Counted from the first letter of the stretch, positions 7,374 through 15,935 are shown. The stretch is 64,000 nucleotides of DNA from Victivallis lenta (GCF_009695545.1 NZ_VUNS01000008.1:1-64000); one strand, 5' to 3'. The notes: generated by a model from the letters alone, not told the origin. Translations and numbers: made by a program.

Positions 7374-9602
7374 TCAGAGCGGACAGTGAAAACTGCCGTT
7401 GCCTCCCACCAGCTCCTGCCGGGAACCGTCGGGCAGATGGGCGACGCCCTTCAGATTCCGCGGCAAACGGGTCTTCAGGAAGAAGGAGCCTTTCCGCTTT
7501 TCCCACTCGACTTTGATCTCACCGGCCGGAACGCGGTAGGCGGCTTTGACGAAATCGACGCCTTCGGCGGCGAAGGGGCGCAACGTCAGTCGGGAGAAGC
7601 CCGGATGTTTTTCATCCGGCACGATTCCGGCCAGGAACTGCGTCATCCACGCCGCGACGTCGCCATACATGATATGGTTGCGCGACGCGGTCCCGATCCA
7701 GTGCTCCCAGAGGCCGCCCGCTCCCCGGTCGAGCCAGTGCATCCAGCCCGGATAGCCCGGCTGCGTCAGCACCCGGAACGCGGTATCGAAGTAGCCGTTG
7801 TTCGCCAGCGCGCGCGGCACATACTTGGCGCCGACGATGCCGAAGTCGGCGCGGCAGCGGCGAGTTTCCATATGCTTTGCGAGCTGCGCGGCGGCCTTGC
7901 GACGCTCCACTGGCGGACAGAGGCCGAATTCGAGCGCGATGGCCCCGGCGGTCGGCTCCCCTTTGGCGTAAGTGCCGTCGCCGTGATAGAAGGCGTCGTT
8001 GAAGGCGGCGGCAATTTCGGCGGCAAGAGCGGTGAGCTCGTCGGCATCCTCGCGGTTGGCGAGCAGCCGGGCGCACTTCGCCATGAGCGTCGTCAGATAG
8101 AAGTAGTAGGCGGTCGAAGTAACGCAAGCGTCCACCATCCGGCTTGGGTCGCAATGGCACCAGTCGCCGAGGCCGAATTTGACGATATGCCGCCGGTCGG
8201 CGAGTGTTCCGAGGTAGCGGATATACCGGAGCATCGGCTCGTAATTCATCTCGATGAGCGAATGGTTGCCGGTATAGAGATAAACATTCCAGGGAATCAC
8301 GATGAAGGCCGCGTCCCAGACCGGGCCGGAGCCCCAGTTGAACCCCCAGCCGCCGGTCGGAGCGATGCCGGGCAGCTGGCCGCTGGGGCGCTGACAATCC
8401 GCCATGGTCTGCATGAAAGCGGCGTAGGATTCGGCCAGGCCGTAGTTGAACAGCCCGGTTTCACAGGCGAGTTGCGCGTCGCCGGTCCAGCCGTTTTTCT
8501 CGCGGTGGGGACAGTCGATTGGAATGCCGGTGAAGTTGCCCTCGAAGCTGCGCCGGGTAAGTTGATGAAGCCGGTTCAGTTCCGGCATCGAGCACTCGAA
8601 GCCGCCGATGGAGTCGAATGCGGTACGGACCAGCCGCCCTTCGACTTCGAGAATCTCCGCCAGGCCCGATTCCACCGTCGCTTCCACGAAATTGAAGCCG
8701 TGATAGACGAAGCGCGGCTCCCACTCTTCCACGCCTTTGCCGCTCAAGGTGTAGCGGTCGGTCTGGAACTCGCCGCTCTTCACGAGTTGGTCGATATTCG
8801 ACGTGTCGATATTGTTGCCGTCGGCGTTGAGGAGTTCGGAGTAACGCAATTTTACTACCGCTCCCGCTTCCCCCCTCACCCTGATCCTTGCCCAGCCGGT
8901 GTAAGCTCCCCCCATATCGTAAATAACGCTGCCGTTGGCGGCGGGGAAGGTGCGCACCGGCTTGACGGTGCCGGTCACCTTGCAGGGCGGCATGGTCTGC
9001 AAAGTCAGGACTCCGCCGGGGCCGGGAATGAGTTCCGCGTTCTCCCAACCGGAATCGTCGAAACCGGTCGAGCTCCAGTTGGGCAGCTCTTTGCGCGCGT
9101 CGTAGAATTCACCGTTCCGGAGCGCGTTGAAGGTGATCGGCCCCTCCCGGCGCAGGCATTTCCAGGAGTCGTCGCTGGCCAGGACGGTTTTTCCATCGAT
9201 TTCCAGCTCGCAGATCAGCTTGGGGTAGTCCGCCCAGGAGACCTTGTCGAAATGCCAGCAGTCGGCGGTGGAAGGGTTGTACCAGCCATCGCCGAGAATC
9301 ACGCCGATGACGTTTTTTCCTTTCTTCAGCAAGCCGGTCAAATCGTATTCGACGTAGCGCGCCCGGCGGTCGTACTGCGTCACCACGGGATCGAGAACGC
9401 GGTCTCCCACCTTTTTGCCGTTGAGATAAAGCTCATAGTACCCGAGTCCGCAAAGATAAAGAACGGCTTCGCCTTGGGCGGAACAGTTGAATTCCTTGCG
9501 GAAATAGGGCGCGGGCAATGCCGGAGACTGCCAATTGAGATGGCAGAAACCGGCAGAAATCCAGCTGGCGTGCCACGAACGGGTTTCTTCGCAGGGGATC
9601 AT
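7374..9602 (-). CDS. Alpha-L-rhamnosidase, glycoside hydrolase family 78
   Basis: A 742-residue GH78 enzyme from the ATG at 9602. The frame is open well upstream, but that part reads antisense-like and overlaps the preceding gene. The order is rhamnosidase N-terminal sugar-binding domain (LYLNGKKVGDRVLDP near residue 52), a concanavalin-like beta domain, then the (alpha/alpha)6 barrel with the family signature DCPHREKNGWTGDAQ near residue 365, GLGDWCHCDP, TSTAYYFY and the acidic GGLWEHW block, and a C-terminal beta domain (PGFSRLTLRP). GH78 enzymes release terminal L-rhamnose by inversion. There is no signal peptide, so it should act in the cytoplasm on imported oligosaccharides. It starts 2 bp after the CE7 esterase stop and is the last gene of the captured operon. 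Its GC is much higher than that of the mobile-element DNA on its left. Confidence 0.9.
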   Translation of the reverse strand: MIPCEETRSWHASWISAGFCHLNWQSPALPAPYFRKEFNCSAQGEAVLYLCGLGYYELYLNGKKVGDRVLDPVVTQYDRRARYVEYDLTGLLKKGKNVIGVILGDGWYNPSTADCWHFDKVSWADYPKLICELEIDGKTVLASDDSWKCLRREGPITFNALRNGEFYDARKELPNWSSTGFDDSGWENAELIPGPGGVLTLQTMPPCKVTGTVKPVRTFPAANGSVIYDMGGAYTGWARIRVRGEAGAVVKLRYSELLNADGNNIDTSNIDQLVKSGEFQTDRYTLSGKGVEEWEPRFVYHGFNFVEATVESGLAEILEVEGRLVRTAFDSIGGFECSMPELNRLHQLTRRSFEGNFTGIPIDCPHREKNGWTGDAQLACETGLFNYGLAESYAAFMQTMADCQRPSGQLPGIAPTGGWGFNWGSGPVWDAAFIVIPWNVYLYTGNHSLIEMNYEPMLRYIRYLGTLADRRHIVKFGLGDWCHCDPSRMVDACVTSTAYYFYLTTLMAKCARLLANREDADELTALAAEIAAAFNDAFYHGDGTYAKGEPTAGAIALEFGLCPPVERRKAAAQLAKHMETRRCRADFGIVGAKYVPRALANNGYFDTAFRVLTQPGYPGWMHWLDRGAGGLWEHWIGTASRNHIMYGDVAAWMTQFLAGIVPDEKHPGFSRLTLRPFAAEGVDFVKAAYRVPAGEIKVEWEKRKGSFFLKTRLPRNLKGVAHLPDGSRQELVGGNGSFHCPL

Positions 9603-9604
9603 TT

Positions 9605-11317
9605 TTATTTCTGTTCCACGAGAAAGGACTGGGCTTTTTCCGGCACGAATCCGTGCGTGGAGCCCTGGACCCAGCTGATCTTCTTTTTCGCGGAACCGAG
9701 ATTGTTGTAAAGAATCGCAAGACCGGACGGCGGGCAAATATCGTCGCCGAGACCGGCGCGGGCGATATCGACCGGACATTTGACGCGTCTTGCATGGAAA
9801 ACAGCGTCGTAATAGTTGAGCGCCGGCACATAAGCGGGCCGCCACCCCTCGGGGCGCCCCCGGGCCGGCCCCGCCAAGTCGCAGCACCAGGTGATGATGG
9901 AAACCGCGTCCGTGACGTCCGGATCCAGCGCGGCCGCCCAGATGGTCTGAAGCCCGCCCTGACTTGCTCCGGAAGCGGAAAGAACTTTCCCATTCCATTG
10001 CGGCAGCTGTTTTATAAACTCAAGCAAACGCATGACGCGCAAAGCCATTCCGTTGAAATAGGCGGTTTCGGGATCGGAATTCTGCTTCGGGTCAAACGCG
10101 TAAATCGCTCCGTTCGACTTGATCTTCGCGAAGAAATCGTCGTAACAGGCTTTGTCTTTGCCGAGTTCATAGCCGTGGGCATTGACCTCGAAACGAAGCC
10201 GGTTGCCCGGTCCGTCTTTCGGAGGAACCTGAATGTTGGTTCCATAGCCGTGATAAGAGACGTAGGCGGGGAGCGATTTCTCCTTTGCGCCGACCGGAAC
10301 CGTGAGGTATCCCGTTACGGGACGCGGACCGGCGCAATCGACGGAAACAGCATAGATATCAACATTTTTACTGGAGCCGACTTGATCCATTTTGTACTTG
10401 ACGGGAATTGCGGCCAGCTTTGCCTTCTGTTTCGCCCAGAAGGCATCGAAATCCGCCGGTTCTTCGACCGCCGGTTGAAGTTTTTCCGGCTGAACGCCGG
10501 CGCCGCCGATGAAACAGATATCTTCCGGTCTTCCGGCCTGATTTTTTTTCTGGACAATCCGCCCTTTGCCGTCCGCCAGGTAGGCGACGATACGAACAAA
10601 TCCGGGAGTGTCGAGACTGCTTGTGATGACAACCGGCTTGCCGGGCGCGAACGGCTCCTTGCCGGTGGCGCGTTTTCCGTCCTCCCCGATCCGCTGCCAT
10701 TTGACGGAATAAGTTTCGGAAGGAACGGACTGCCCTCCGAAATCGGGCTCGATCAAAAACTTCATCTGTTCGCCGGGCTCATAGAGCACTTTATCGGAAG
10801 TTCCGTTGATCGTGATTTTTTGAGTGTCAAGCCCGGCAGCCTGATTGTCGGTTTCAGCGGTGGACGGCCGGATGGAGAACTCCCTGATTTCAAAAAATCC
10901 CTCCTGATTCCACGCATAGATCACACAGCTGAATGTCTTGCAGTCTTCGGGAATTGTAAAGGTTGCTTCATAACGATTCCAGTCATCGAAAACCCGGAAA
11001 AGACCTTGTTGGTCACTACAGTTTTTTCCATTGCTTTGAGGGAAAAATTCCAGATTGTTCACCGTTCCGCGAGCCAGGAATGAAACCTTGAAGGTCTCTC
11101 CCGGTTTGACGCCGGTGATGGAACGGGATTGGACCGCCAGGGCCCGGCGCTCGTTCTTCAGACAGGCCGCGGTGCATTTTTCCGCGGAAAACTCCACTTT
11201 GTAGTTGGGGTTGTCTTTGAACCATGTCGCCTGTAAATCCTGTTGGCTCATCAATTCCGCCCCAAGCGCAAGCGCGGAAAGACAGAATAACGAGAGTACG
11301 ATACTTTTTATTTTCAT
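9605..11317 (-). CDS. Secreted acetyl xylan esterase-like protein (CE7/AXE1) with N-terminal binding domains
   Basis: A 570-residue protein with signal peptide MKIKSIVLSLFCLSALALG. Residues about 20-155 look like a carbohydrate-binding jelly roll (FKVSFLARGT, WNRYEATFTIP), followed by an Ig-like strand region, and residues about 285-570 form an AXE1 alpha/beta hydrolase. Catalytic candidates are Ser in SASGASQGGLQ, Asp in GLGDDICPPS and His in GSTHGFVP. CE7 esterases remove acetyl groups from sugars. The start overlaps the stop of the upstream glycosidase (ATGA) and the stop lies 2 bp before GH78, so the three genes form one tight operon. It is a paralogue of the esterase at 23201-24913, with the same architecture. 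Signal peptide implies periplasmic or secreted action upstream of the cytoplasmic GH78. Confidence 0.88.
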   Translation of the reverse strand: MKIKSIVLSLFCLSALALGAELMSQQDLQATWFKDNPNYKVEFSAEKCTAACLKNERRALAVQSRSITGVKPGETFKVSFLARGTVNNLEFFPQSNGKNCSDQQGLFRVFDDWNRYEATFTIPEDCKTFSCVIYAWNQEGFFEIREFSIRPSTAETDNQAAGLDTQKITINGTSDKVLYEPGEQMKFLIEPDFGGQSVPSETYSVKWQRIGEDGKRATGKEPFAPGKPVVITSSLDTPGFVRIVAYLADGKGRIVQKKNQAGRPEDICFIGGAGVQPEKLQPAVEEPADFDAFWAKQKAKLAAIPVKYKMDQVGSSKNVDIYAVSVDCAGPRPVTGYLTVPVGAKEKSLPAYVSYHGYGTNIQVPPKDGPGNRLRFEVNAHGYELGKDKACYDDFFAKIKSNGAIYAFDPKQNSDPETAYFNGMALRVMRLLEFIKQLPQWNGKVLSASGASQGGLQTIWAAALDPDVTDAVSIITWCCDLAGPARGRPEGWRPAYVPALNYYDAVFHARRVKCPVDIARAGLGDDICPPSGLAILYNNLGSAKKKISWVQGSTHGFVPEKAQSFLVEQK

Positions 11318-12435
11318 TTTTTCACCTTGATTGTGATATCGTTTGCACCTTTGATTTCAGAGTCGATCATTTCCGATTCTTTTCCATTGACCAGCAACTG
11401 ATTGCTTGTGTGCCGCCTGACCGTTATATTCAGGCGGCTTTGGCGGTAGGGAAAATTCGATAATGTGATTTCATCGGTTCCTTCCGGCAGGTATGGCGAG
11501 AAAGCCAAACCGGCAGGCGAATATCGGACTCCCGGAAAAACGTTCAAAACCATATTGATGAATCCGCCGGCACACCAGGTCTGGCGGCGGCATGACAGCC
11601 ATTCGACTATTCCCCTTGCCTCGTCTTCCTGAATTCCGCCATAAGGCAATCCGGTTTCCGGATGATAGATTTCAGAAAAGATATAATCGCGGGCGGCTTT
11701 TTCCGCCAGCTTCATCATTTCGTCAAAAGCCATTTCGCGGTATCCCGCCCGGGCAAGAGCTTCGCACCAGGCGACGCAGACCTGGGGCCATATCACCCCG
11801 GAATGCCTGGCATAAACACCTTTCGTGCCGCCATACCTTTCATATTGCGGCCAGACGCACGGCAGCCCTTGAGGAGTGATGTGGATATTGCGGATCATTT
11901 TTTCTTCGCGATTCCCGCCGGCGATCCCGAACAAGAGCGCGAAAGCATGCCCGAGGCCCTCCTGCCGGGCTGGATTCGGATCATCCGCATCGAGCAGATA
12001 GCGGTAAGTTCCCGCCGCGTCATTCCAGAACTTTTCATTGATATGATTCCGCAGCCCGGAACTTTCTTTTGCCCAGCGTTCCGGCAATCCGGATTCTTTG
12101 CGCATATGATCCGCAACTTCATACGCCGCGAGATACAGGCAATTGGTGGAGAGCGCCTTGCAGGGAAGCCCAATCCCCTTGCCGGCAAGGAATTCCGGCC
12201 GGGGCTGATCGTAAACGCAATCGATAATGCCGCTTTTACGCTGACGGGATACCAATTTGTCGGGATATGCCGCAATTCCGTCCTGAAAACATGCTCCGCC
12301 GCGAAACAGGCCGTCTTTTTCGTCAAACTCGCCGCGAATCAATTGATCCAGGGTATTTTCAATTGCTTCAAGCGCCGTCTTGATAAATTCCCGTCTTCCG
12401 CTCCATGCGAACAATGTATTGCGGATCGAGTTCAC
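11314..12435 (-). pseudogene. MGH1-like / GH63-like glycosidase, N-terminally truncated and fused to rep debris
   Basis: The open frame encodes 373 residues matching only the C-terminal half of an (alpha/alpha)6-barrel glycosidase: FRGGACFQDGIAAYP near residue 45, WNDAAGTYRYLLDADDPN near residue 137, the glycine-rich YARHSGVIWPQ near residue 210 and GLPYGGIQEDEARG near residue 265. Family members are usually about twice as long. The apparent start is a GTG inside the replication-gene fragment at 12368-12688, and similarity to glycosidases begins only around FAWSGRREF (about 12410). The catalytic acid half is therefore probably missing. The stop overlaps the CE7 start, so this was the first retained gene of the operon. 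Residual transcription could come from rep-side sequence. Likely inactive. Confidence 0.75.
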
Positions 12436-12688
12436 GACTGACCAGCAGCCTCCGATATTGATCTAAGAAGCGAGAGAAAAGTTCCTTCTCGTTGTACCAA
12501 AGGATACGGTCCGGAAAGCGCAAATCCATACGGAAGAACAGGACTTGGGAATGCCGTTCCAGCATGCGGCTCAGCAATTCACGGTTACGATCAAGATAAT
12601 TGACGTAATATGGATACGGTTCCCCCATCCTCGGTGTTAGCACTGGTAAATCCTGGTATACGGCAAGCGGTTTGATTGGATTCCTCAT
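12368..12688 (-). pseudogene. Truncated Gp2/YagK-type replication protein
   Basis: A 106-codon fragment beginning at ATG 12688 with a good AAAGG ribosome binding site. It resembles the N-terminal half of the replication protein at 735-1379: both start MRN, share a RHSQVLFFRMDLRFP / RHSKVYFMRYDVRFP strand, an NEKELFSRF / DNELFSQF block and a LDPQYIV / YDPAYIA block. Just before the HUH motif would appear it switches, around 12405-12420, into the glycosidase gene out of frame and ends 13 codons later. No catalytic residues remain, so it cannot nick DNA. It marks the right-hand breakpoint of the captured operon. The two rep sequences are clearly diverged, so this is not a simple duplication of the left copy. 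Confidence 0.7.
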
Positions 12689-12703
12689 AGTATAACCTTT
12701 CAA

Positions 12704-13154
12704 TTCAGAGTTGGTTGCTATGAGATGATTCTCTTCTGTACTTTTTTACCAATGGGATTACCGATATAATATAGGGCAACCGGAGCGGGGATGAGGAGGG
12801 ATGAACTTTCCTCTTCCTCGTCTGGCATGCGGGACATGCCGACAGAAGCGAAGGTTTATGGAGAAAGCTATGGATATTACACTTATTCCGTATCGGACAG
12901 GTGAAGAACTTGAGGACGGCCGGCAACTATAGTCATGCGGCTGCCTTGCTTTCTCATTTGCGGAGTTAGGTACATCCGCAGAAATGGTATCCAATCTTTT
13001 TTTGCATAGACCGACATCGAATAAACTGCGTTTTCTGCTATTCCTCTATCCCGAGAAACAGCGGGAGACCGATAACAAATATTTTTGACATATATCATGA
13101 TCTTTTCTTGAAAAACAAAAGTTTTGAATGTATACTTTTAAAAATAGAGGGAGT
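12704..13154. other. Non-coding gap between broken rep and AAA/DUF4143 gene 2
   Basis: AT-rich DNA with no convincing gene. It holds a TATAAT at 12765-12770, a small hairpin (GGCATG/CATGCC, 12824-12840) that could be an origin remnant, a 24-codon frame starting at 12858 with no recognisable product, and the promoter of the next gene at 13108-13136. Confidence 0.5.
13108..13136 (+). promoter_or_regulatory. Sigma70-like promoter for AAA/DUF4143 gene 2
   Basis: TTGAAA at 13108-13113, 17-bp spacer, TATACT at 13131-13136. The -10 element covers the upstream in-frame ATG at 13128, which argues for the ATG at 13155 as the real start, with GAGGGAG just before it. Confidence 0.6.
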
Positions 13155-14372
13155 ATGAAAAATCGTCCGTTGTATCTGAAAGAACTGCAAAAGTACCGGG
13201 ATAAGAGCGTCATCAAAGTTGTGACCGGCATCCGGCGTTGCGGCAAATCAAGCTTGCTTCAGCTTTTTGTGGAGCATCTGAAAGAGCAGAAGGTTCCGGA
13301 GGGGCGGATACTCCAAATCAATTTCGAATCGCTTCAATACGATGGAATGACTTACCGGGAGCTTTACAATCAGGTGATGGAGAAAGCAAAAGCCGGCACT
13401 GGGAAGTTTTATCTGTTCCTTGATGAAATTCAGCGGGTGGAGCATTGGGAAAAGGCGATCAATTCCTTTCAGGTGGAGCTGGACGCCGACATCTACATCA
13501 CCGGTTCAAACGCCTATCTGCTCTCGTCGGACCTGGCGACTTATCTGGCCGGACGCTATGTTGAAATCAGAATGCTGCCGCTCTCTTTCCGGGAATTTCT
13601 GGACTTCCATACCTTTCCGGAACTTGTTTCCGCGGAGACGAAATTTGAACATTATCTCCGGTTCGGCGGTTTTCCCGGCCTGGCTGAATTCGATTTCAAT
13701 GAAAAACAGATTCATGAAGTTCTGGAAGGTATTTACGCTTCCGCCGTACTGAAAGACATCTATCAGCGGCTGGAAATCCGAAATTCCGACCTGCTGGATA
13801 AGGTATGCCGTTTCTTCGCCGACAATATCGGCAATACTTCAAGCGCCAACCGCGTCGCCGGGGTGTTGGAAGCGGAAGGCAATCTGCCCAAAGCGAAAAA
13901 AGGCATTTCCGCCGGGCTGGTTTCGGGGTATGTCGATGCGTTGGTGAACGCTTTCATTTTTTACCGTGCGGGCCGTTATGACATCAAGGGCAAGGAGTTG
14001 CTGAAAACGCTGTCGAAATGGTATATCGTGGATATGGGTTTCCGCAATCTGCTGCTCGGCTACCGCAATGCCGACCGGGGGCACATTCTGGAAAATCTCG
14101 TTTATCTGGAATTGCTCCGGCGCGGCTACACGGTTTCCATCGGCAAAATAGGATCGTTGGAAGTGGATTTCATTGCGACGAACCAAACGGAAAAACATTA
14201 TATTCAGGTCACGGAAACCATGCTCGGTGACGAAACCCGCGCCCGTGAACTGGAACCGCTGCGGAAGATTTCGGACAATTACCCCAAAACGGTTTTGACC
14301 ATGGACCGGAGTTTCCTGACCAACGAGGATGGCATTGAAATCGTCAATCTCATCGACTGGCTGCTCGGTTGA
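13155..14372 (+). CDS. AAA family ATPase with DUF4143 domain (second copy)
   Basis: A 405-residue ATPase of the same superfamily as 2856-4202 but only distantly related. Walker A is TGIRRCGKSSLL near residue 29, Walker B FYLFLDEIQR near residue 86, sensor YITGSNAYLLS near residue 113, then the DUF4143 helices, and a C-terminal LEVDFIATN...YIQVTETM block where the nuclease-like D and Q/E-x-T positions fall near residues 335-355. ATG at 13155 is chosen because the -10 element overlaps the earlier in-frame ATG. The gene is followed without a gap by a small coiled-coil protein. These ATPases are frequent in genomic islands; some authors suspect roles in defence or toxin-antitoxin systems, but none is established for this one. 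Confidence 0.85.
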   Translation: MKNRPLYLKELQKYRDKSVIKVVTGIRRCGKSSLLQLFVEHLKEQKVPEGRILQINFESLQYDGMTYRELYNQVMEKAKAGTGKFYLFLDEIQRVEHWEKAINSFQVELDADIYITGSNAYLLSSDLATYLAGRYVEIRMLPLSFREFLDFHTFPELVSAETKFEHYLRFGGFPGLAEFDFNEKQIHEVLEGIYASAVLKDIYQRLEIRNSDLLDKVCRFFADNIGNTSSANRVAGVLEAEGNLPKAKKGISAGLVSGYVDALVNAFIFYRAGRYDIKGKELLKTLSKWYIVDMGFRNLLLGYRNADRGHILENLVYLELLRRGYTVSIGKIGSLEVDFIATNQTEKHYIQVTETMLGDETRARELEPLRKISDNYPKTVLTMDRSFLTNEDGIEIVNLIDWLLG

Positions 14373-14584
14373 TGGACATCCTGTCGCAAAAGATCAAAGA
14401 GATTGAAAAGCGATTAACCGAAATCGCGACGGAACGAATTGCATTGGAGCAGGAGCTTATTTCTCTTCAACGGGGGTATCGAGCGATCGGTTATCGCATT
14501 TCCGATGAAAATGAATTACCTTTTCGGCTGGATGCATTCACCCATCCAATGATGCCTGACAACTTCGTCGAACACCTCTTATAG
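14372..14584 (+). CDS. Small coiled-coil protein coupled to the AAA/DUF4143 gene
   Basis: A 70-residue protein whose ATG overlaps the ATPase stop (TGATG), the classic translational-coupling arrangement. Residues 5-35 form a charged heptad-like helix (IKEIEKRLTEIATERIALEQ), followed by a short polar tail containing LPFRLDAF. I do not recognise a family. A close, coupled position suggests it binds or regulates the ATPase. The first ATPase gene at 2856 has no such partner. There is no visible ribosome binding site of its own, which fits coupling. Coding status is supported by the overlap and by the amphipathic helix; function is unknown. Confidence 0.55.
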   Translation: MDILSQKIKEIEKRLTEIATERIALEQELISLQRGYRAIGYRISDENELPFRLDAFTHPMMPDNFVEHLL

Positions 14585-14661
14585 ATTTCGGTCTTTTGCC
14601 AGGCGGACACGGACTTTTGAGGGAAAATGTCCGATTTGTCGTGTCCGGCTGAACCATAGTT

Positions 14662-14677
14662 CTGTCCGTTTGGACAG
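14662..14677. repeat. CTGTCC/GGACAG dyad in a GTCCG-rich gap
   Basis: Perfect 6-bp arms around GTTT. The 14585-14760 gap also holds several further GTCCG or CGGAC copies on either strand, an unusual density that may mark protein-binding half-sites. Confidence 0.35.
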
Positions 14678-14787
14678 TGGAATCGTCCGAAAGGAAGCAA
14701 CAGAAATCCGTCCAGACAGCACTTGTGTCCGTCGAAAAGCGGACTTTCAACAGAAATTCTGCCGAATTTGATTTTTTCGAAAATTAC

Positions 14788-14815
14788 ACGTATATTTTAT
14801 TGTAAAATAATACGT
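14788..14815. promoter_or_regulatory. Inverted repeat, probable toxin-antitoxin operator
   Basis: ACGTATATTTTA and TAAAATAATACGT form a near-perfect inverted repeat (one extra base in the second arm) around TTG, directly in front of the AAAGGA ribosome binding site of the antitoxin gene. The position fits autorepression by the antitoxin or the toxin-antitoxin complex. Confidence 0.55.
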
Positions 14816-14828
14816 ATAAAGGATTATC

Positions 14829-15095
14829 ATGGCAACGACAAAACTGACATTGAGCGTTGACCCGGAAGTGATCGCCAAGGCCCGCCGAATCTCGAAGCTG
14901 AGAAAGACGAGCGTGTCCGCGATGTTTTCGCGTTATATCGCCACCTTGGAGGAGAGCAAACAGAGGGAAACTCCCTTGCCGCCGATGACCAAGCGCGCTC
15001 TGGCGCTCGCGGCCGGAACCGCCCCGGTGCCGGAGAATTGGGATTATCGCGATGAGCTGAAAGATATTCTTGACGAAAGGTACGGCCTTAAATGA
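14829..15095 (+). CDS. DUF6364-type antitoxin
   Basis: An 88-residue protein beginning TTKLTLSVDPEVIAKARRISK, the typical short beta strand and helix of ribbon-helix-helix DNA-binding antitoxins of the DUF6364 type, with a C-terminal acidic tail NWDYRDELKDILDE that would wrap the toxin. It precedes a PIN-domain gene with a 4-nt ATGA overlap, the usual antitoxin-toxin order. The inverted repeat at 14788-14815 directly upstream is the likely autoregulatory operator. It should neutralise the PIN nuclease and repress the operon. The pair sits beside mobile-element remnants, where such modules commonly stabilise DNA. Confidence 0.8.
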   Translation: MATTKLTLSVDPEVIAKARRISKLRKTSVSAMFSRYIATLEESKQRETPLPPMTKRALALAAGTAPVPENWDYRDELKDILDERYGLK

Positions 15096-15505
15096 AGAAG
15101 GTATTCATCGATACCAGCATTCTGCTGGATGTCTTTTTGAATCGGGAATCTTTCGTGGAACCGGCGGCGGCAGTCTTTGCCGGCTGCGAGTCCGGCAAAG
15201 TCAAAGGCATCGTTTCGGCGATTTCTCTGAATAACTTGCATTATATTCTTTCCCGGCATATCGGGAAGAACAAGGCGTTGGAGGCGGTGCGGATTGTGCT
15301 GAACATTTTTACTGTTGCTGCTCTGGACGAAAAAATATTGCGCCTTGCCGCCGATCTGTCGCACAAGGGTTTCGAGGATGCGATCCAGTTCCATTCCGCA
15401 GTCGCGGCCGGAGCAACCTGCATCATTACGCGCGATGCCAGCCATTTCCCGAAGGATGAAGTTCCGGTTCTGTCACCCGCCGATTATCTGGAAATGAATT
15501 TGTAA
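15092..15505 (+). CDS. PIN-domain ribonuclease toxin (VapC-like)
   Basis: A 137-residue PIN domain protein. It starts KKVFIDTSILLDVFLNRE, giving the first conserved Asp near residue 7 and Asp near residue 13; FEDAIQFHSAVAAG near residue 95 supplies the middle acidic residues and CIITRDASHF near residue 112 the last Asp. Those residues bind metal for RNA cleavage in the family. It overlaps the antitoxin gene by 4 nt. Length is standard for VapC-type toxins and all acidic positions are present, so it looks active. No terminator is obvious directly downstream. Confidence 0.85.
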   Translation: MKKVFIDTSILLDVFLNRESFVEPAAAVFAGCESGKVKGIVSAISLNNLHYILSRHIGKNKALEAVRIVLNIFTVAALDEKILRLAADLSHKGFEDAIQFHSAVAAGATCIITRDASHFPKDEVPVLSPADYLEMNL

Positions 15506-15897
15506 GTTCGGATTTCAGGGAGACGATTTGATTTTAGCGAAATAACATCTATAGTAAAGCGGCACCGTAACATGTGCCGGGTTCATTATAGACAGGGTGC
15601 CACATCGGTACCGTTGATACTTGATTGCGATGCTGTTGAAAGGGGGAATTTTGAAATTTTCTTCCTATTTTCGCTCTTGATGGACAAACTGGGAGTCTCA
15701 TGCAGGAAAAACCCCTGAAACGGTATCGAAAACGAGGCGTCAAACAGTACCGTTTGGAGACTCGAAAGTGCCGAAAGGTGCCTTTTCAGGCAGGTTGAAG
15801 CGTTCGGGAATCAAAAAGCTAAATTGGAGAACGGCTTCTTGAAAGAGAACGTGTCAGACCATATTTCAAGCTCAGAATATGGAATTGGTCAGTTCAC

Positions 15898-15935
15898 ACC
15901 AGCTTCACTGTTTTTTGAAGTTTAAAGCCGCTCAG
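15898..15935 (+). other. Candidate attachment site, right (pairs with 4505-4537)
   Basis: Degenerate direct repeat of the site just upstream of the integrase. The two would bound an 11.4-kb segment with the integrase at its left end. The copies differ by several substitutions and indels, so any insertion would be old. Confidence 0.3.

Noticed and set aside
7275-9710. 811-codon open frame on the plus strand opposite the GH78 gene
   Set aside because: It is antisense to a clear GH78 enzyme. Its product is low-complexity and lacks any domain; high GC with regular codon use on the real strand explains it.
12360-12440. Natural overlap of two functional genes at the rep/glycosidase junction
   Set aside because: Both proteins lose family similarity at the same place and both lack essential halves, so a recombination breakpoint explains it better.
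12858-12932. 24-codon plus-strand frame (MEKAMDITLIPYRTG...) in the gap after the broken rep
   Set aside because: Too short, no clear ribosome binding site and no known partner; kept only as a remark in the gap entry.
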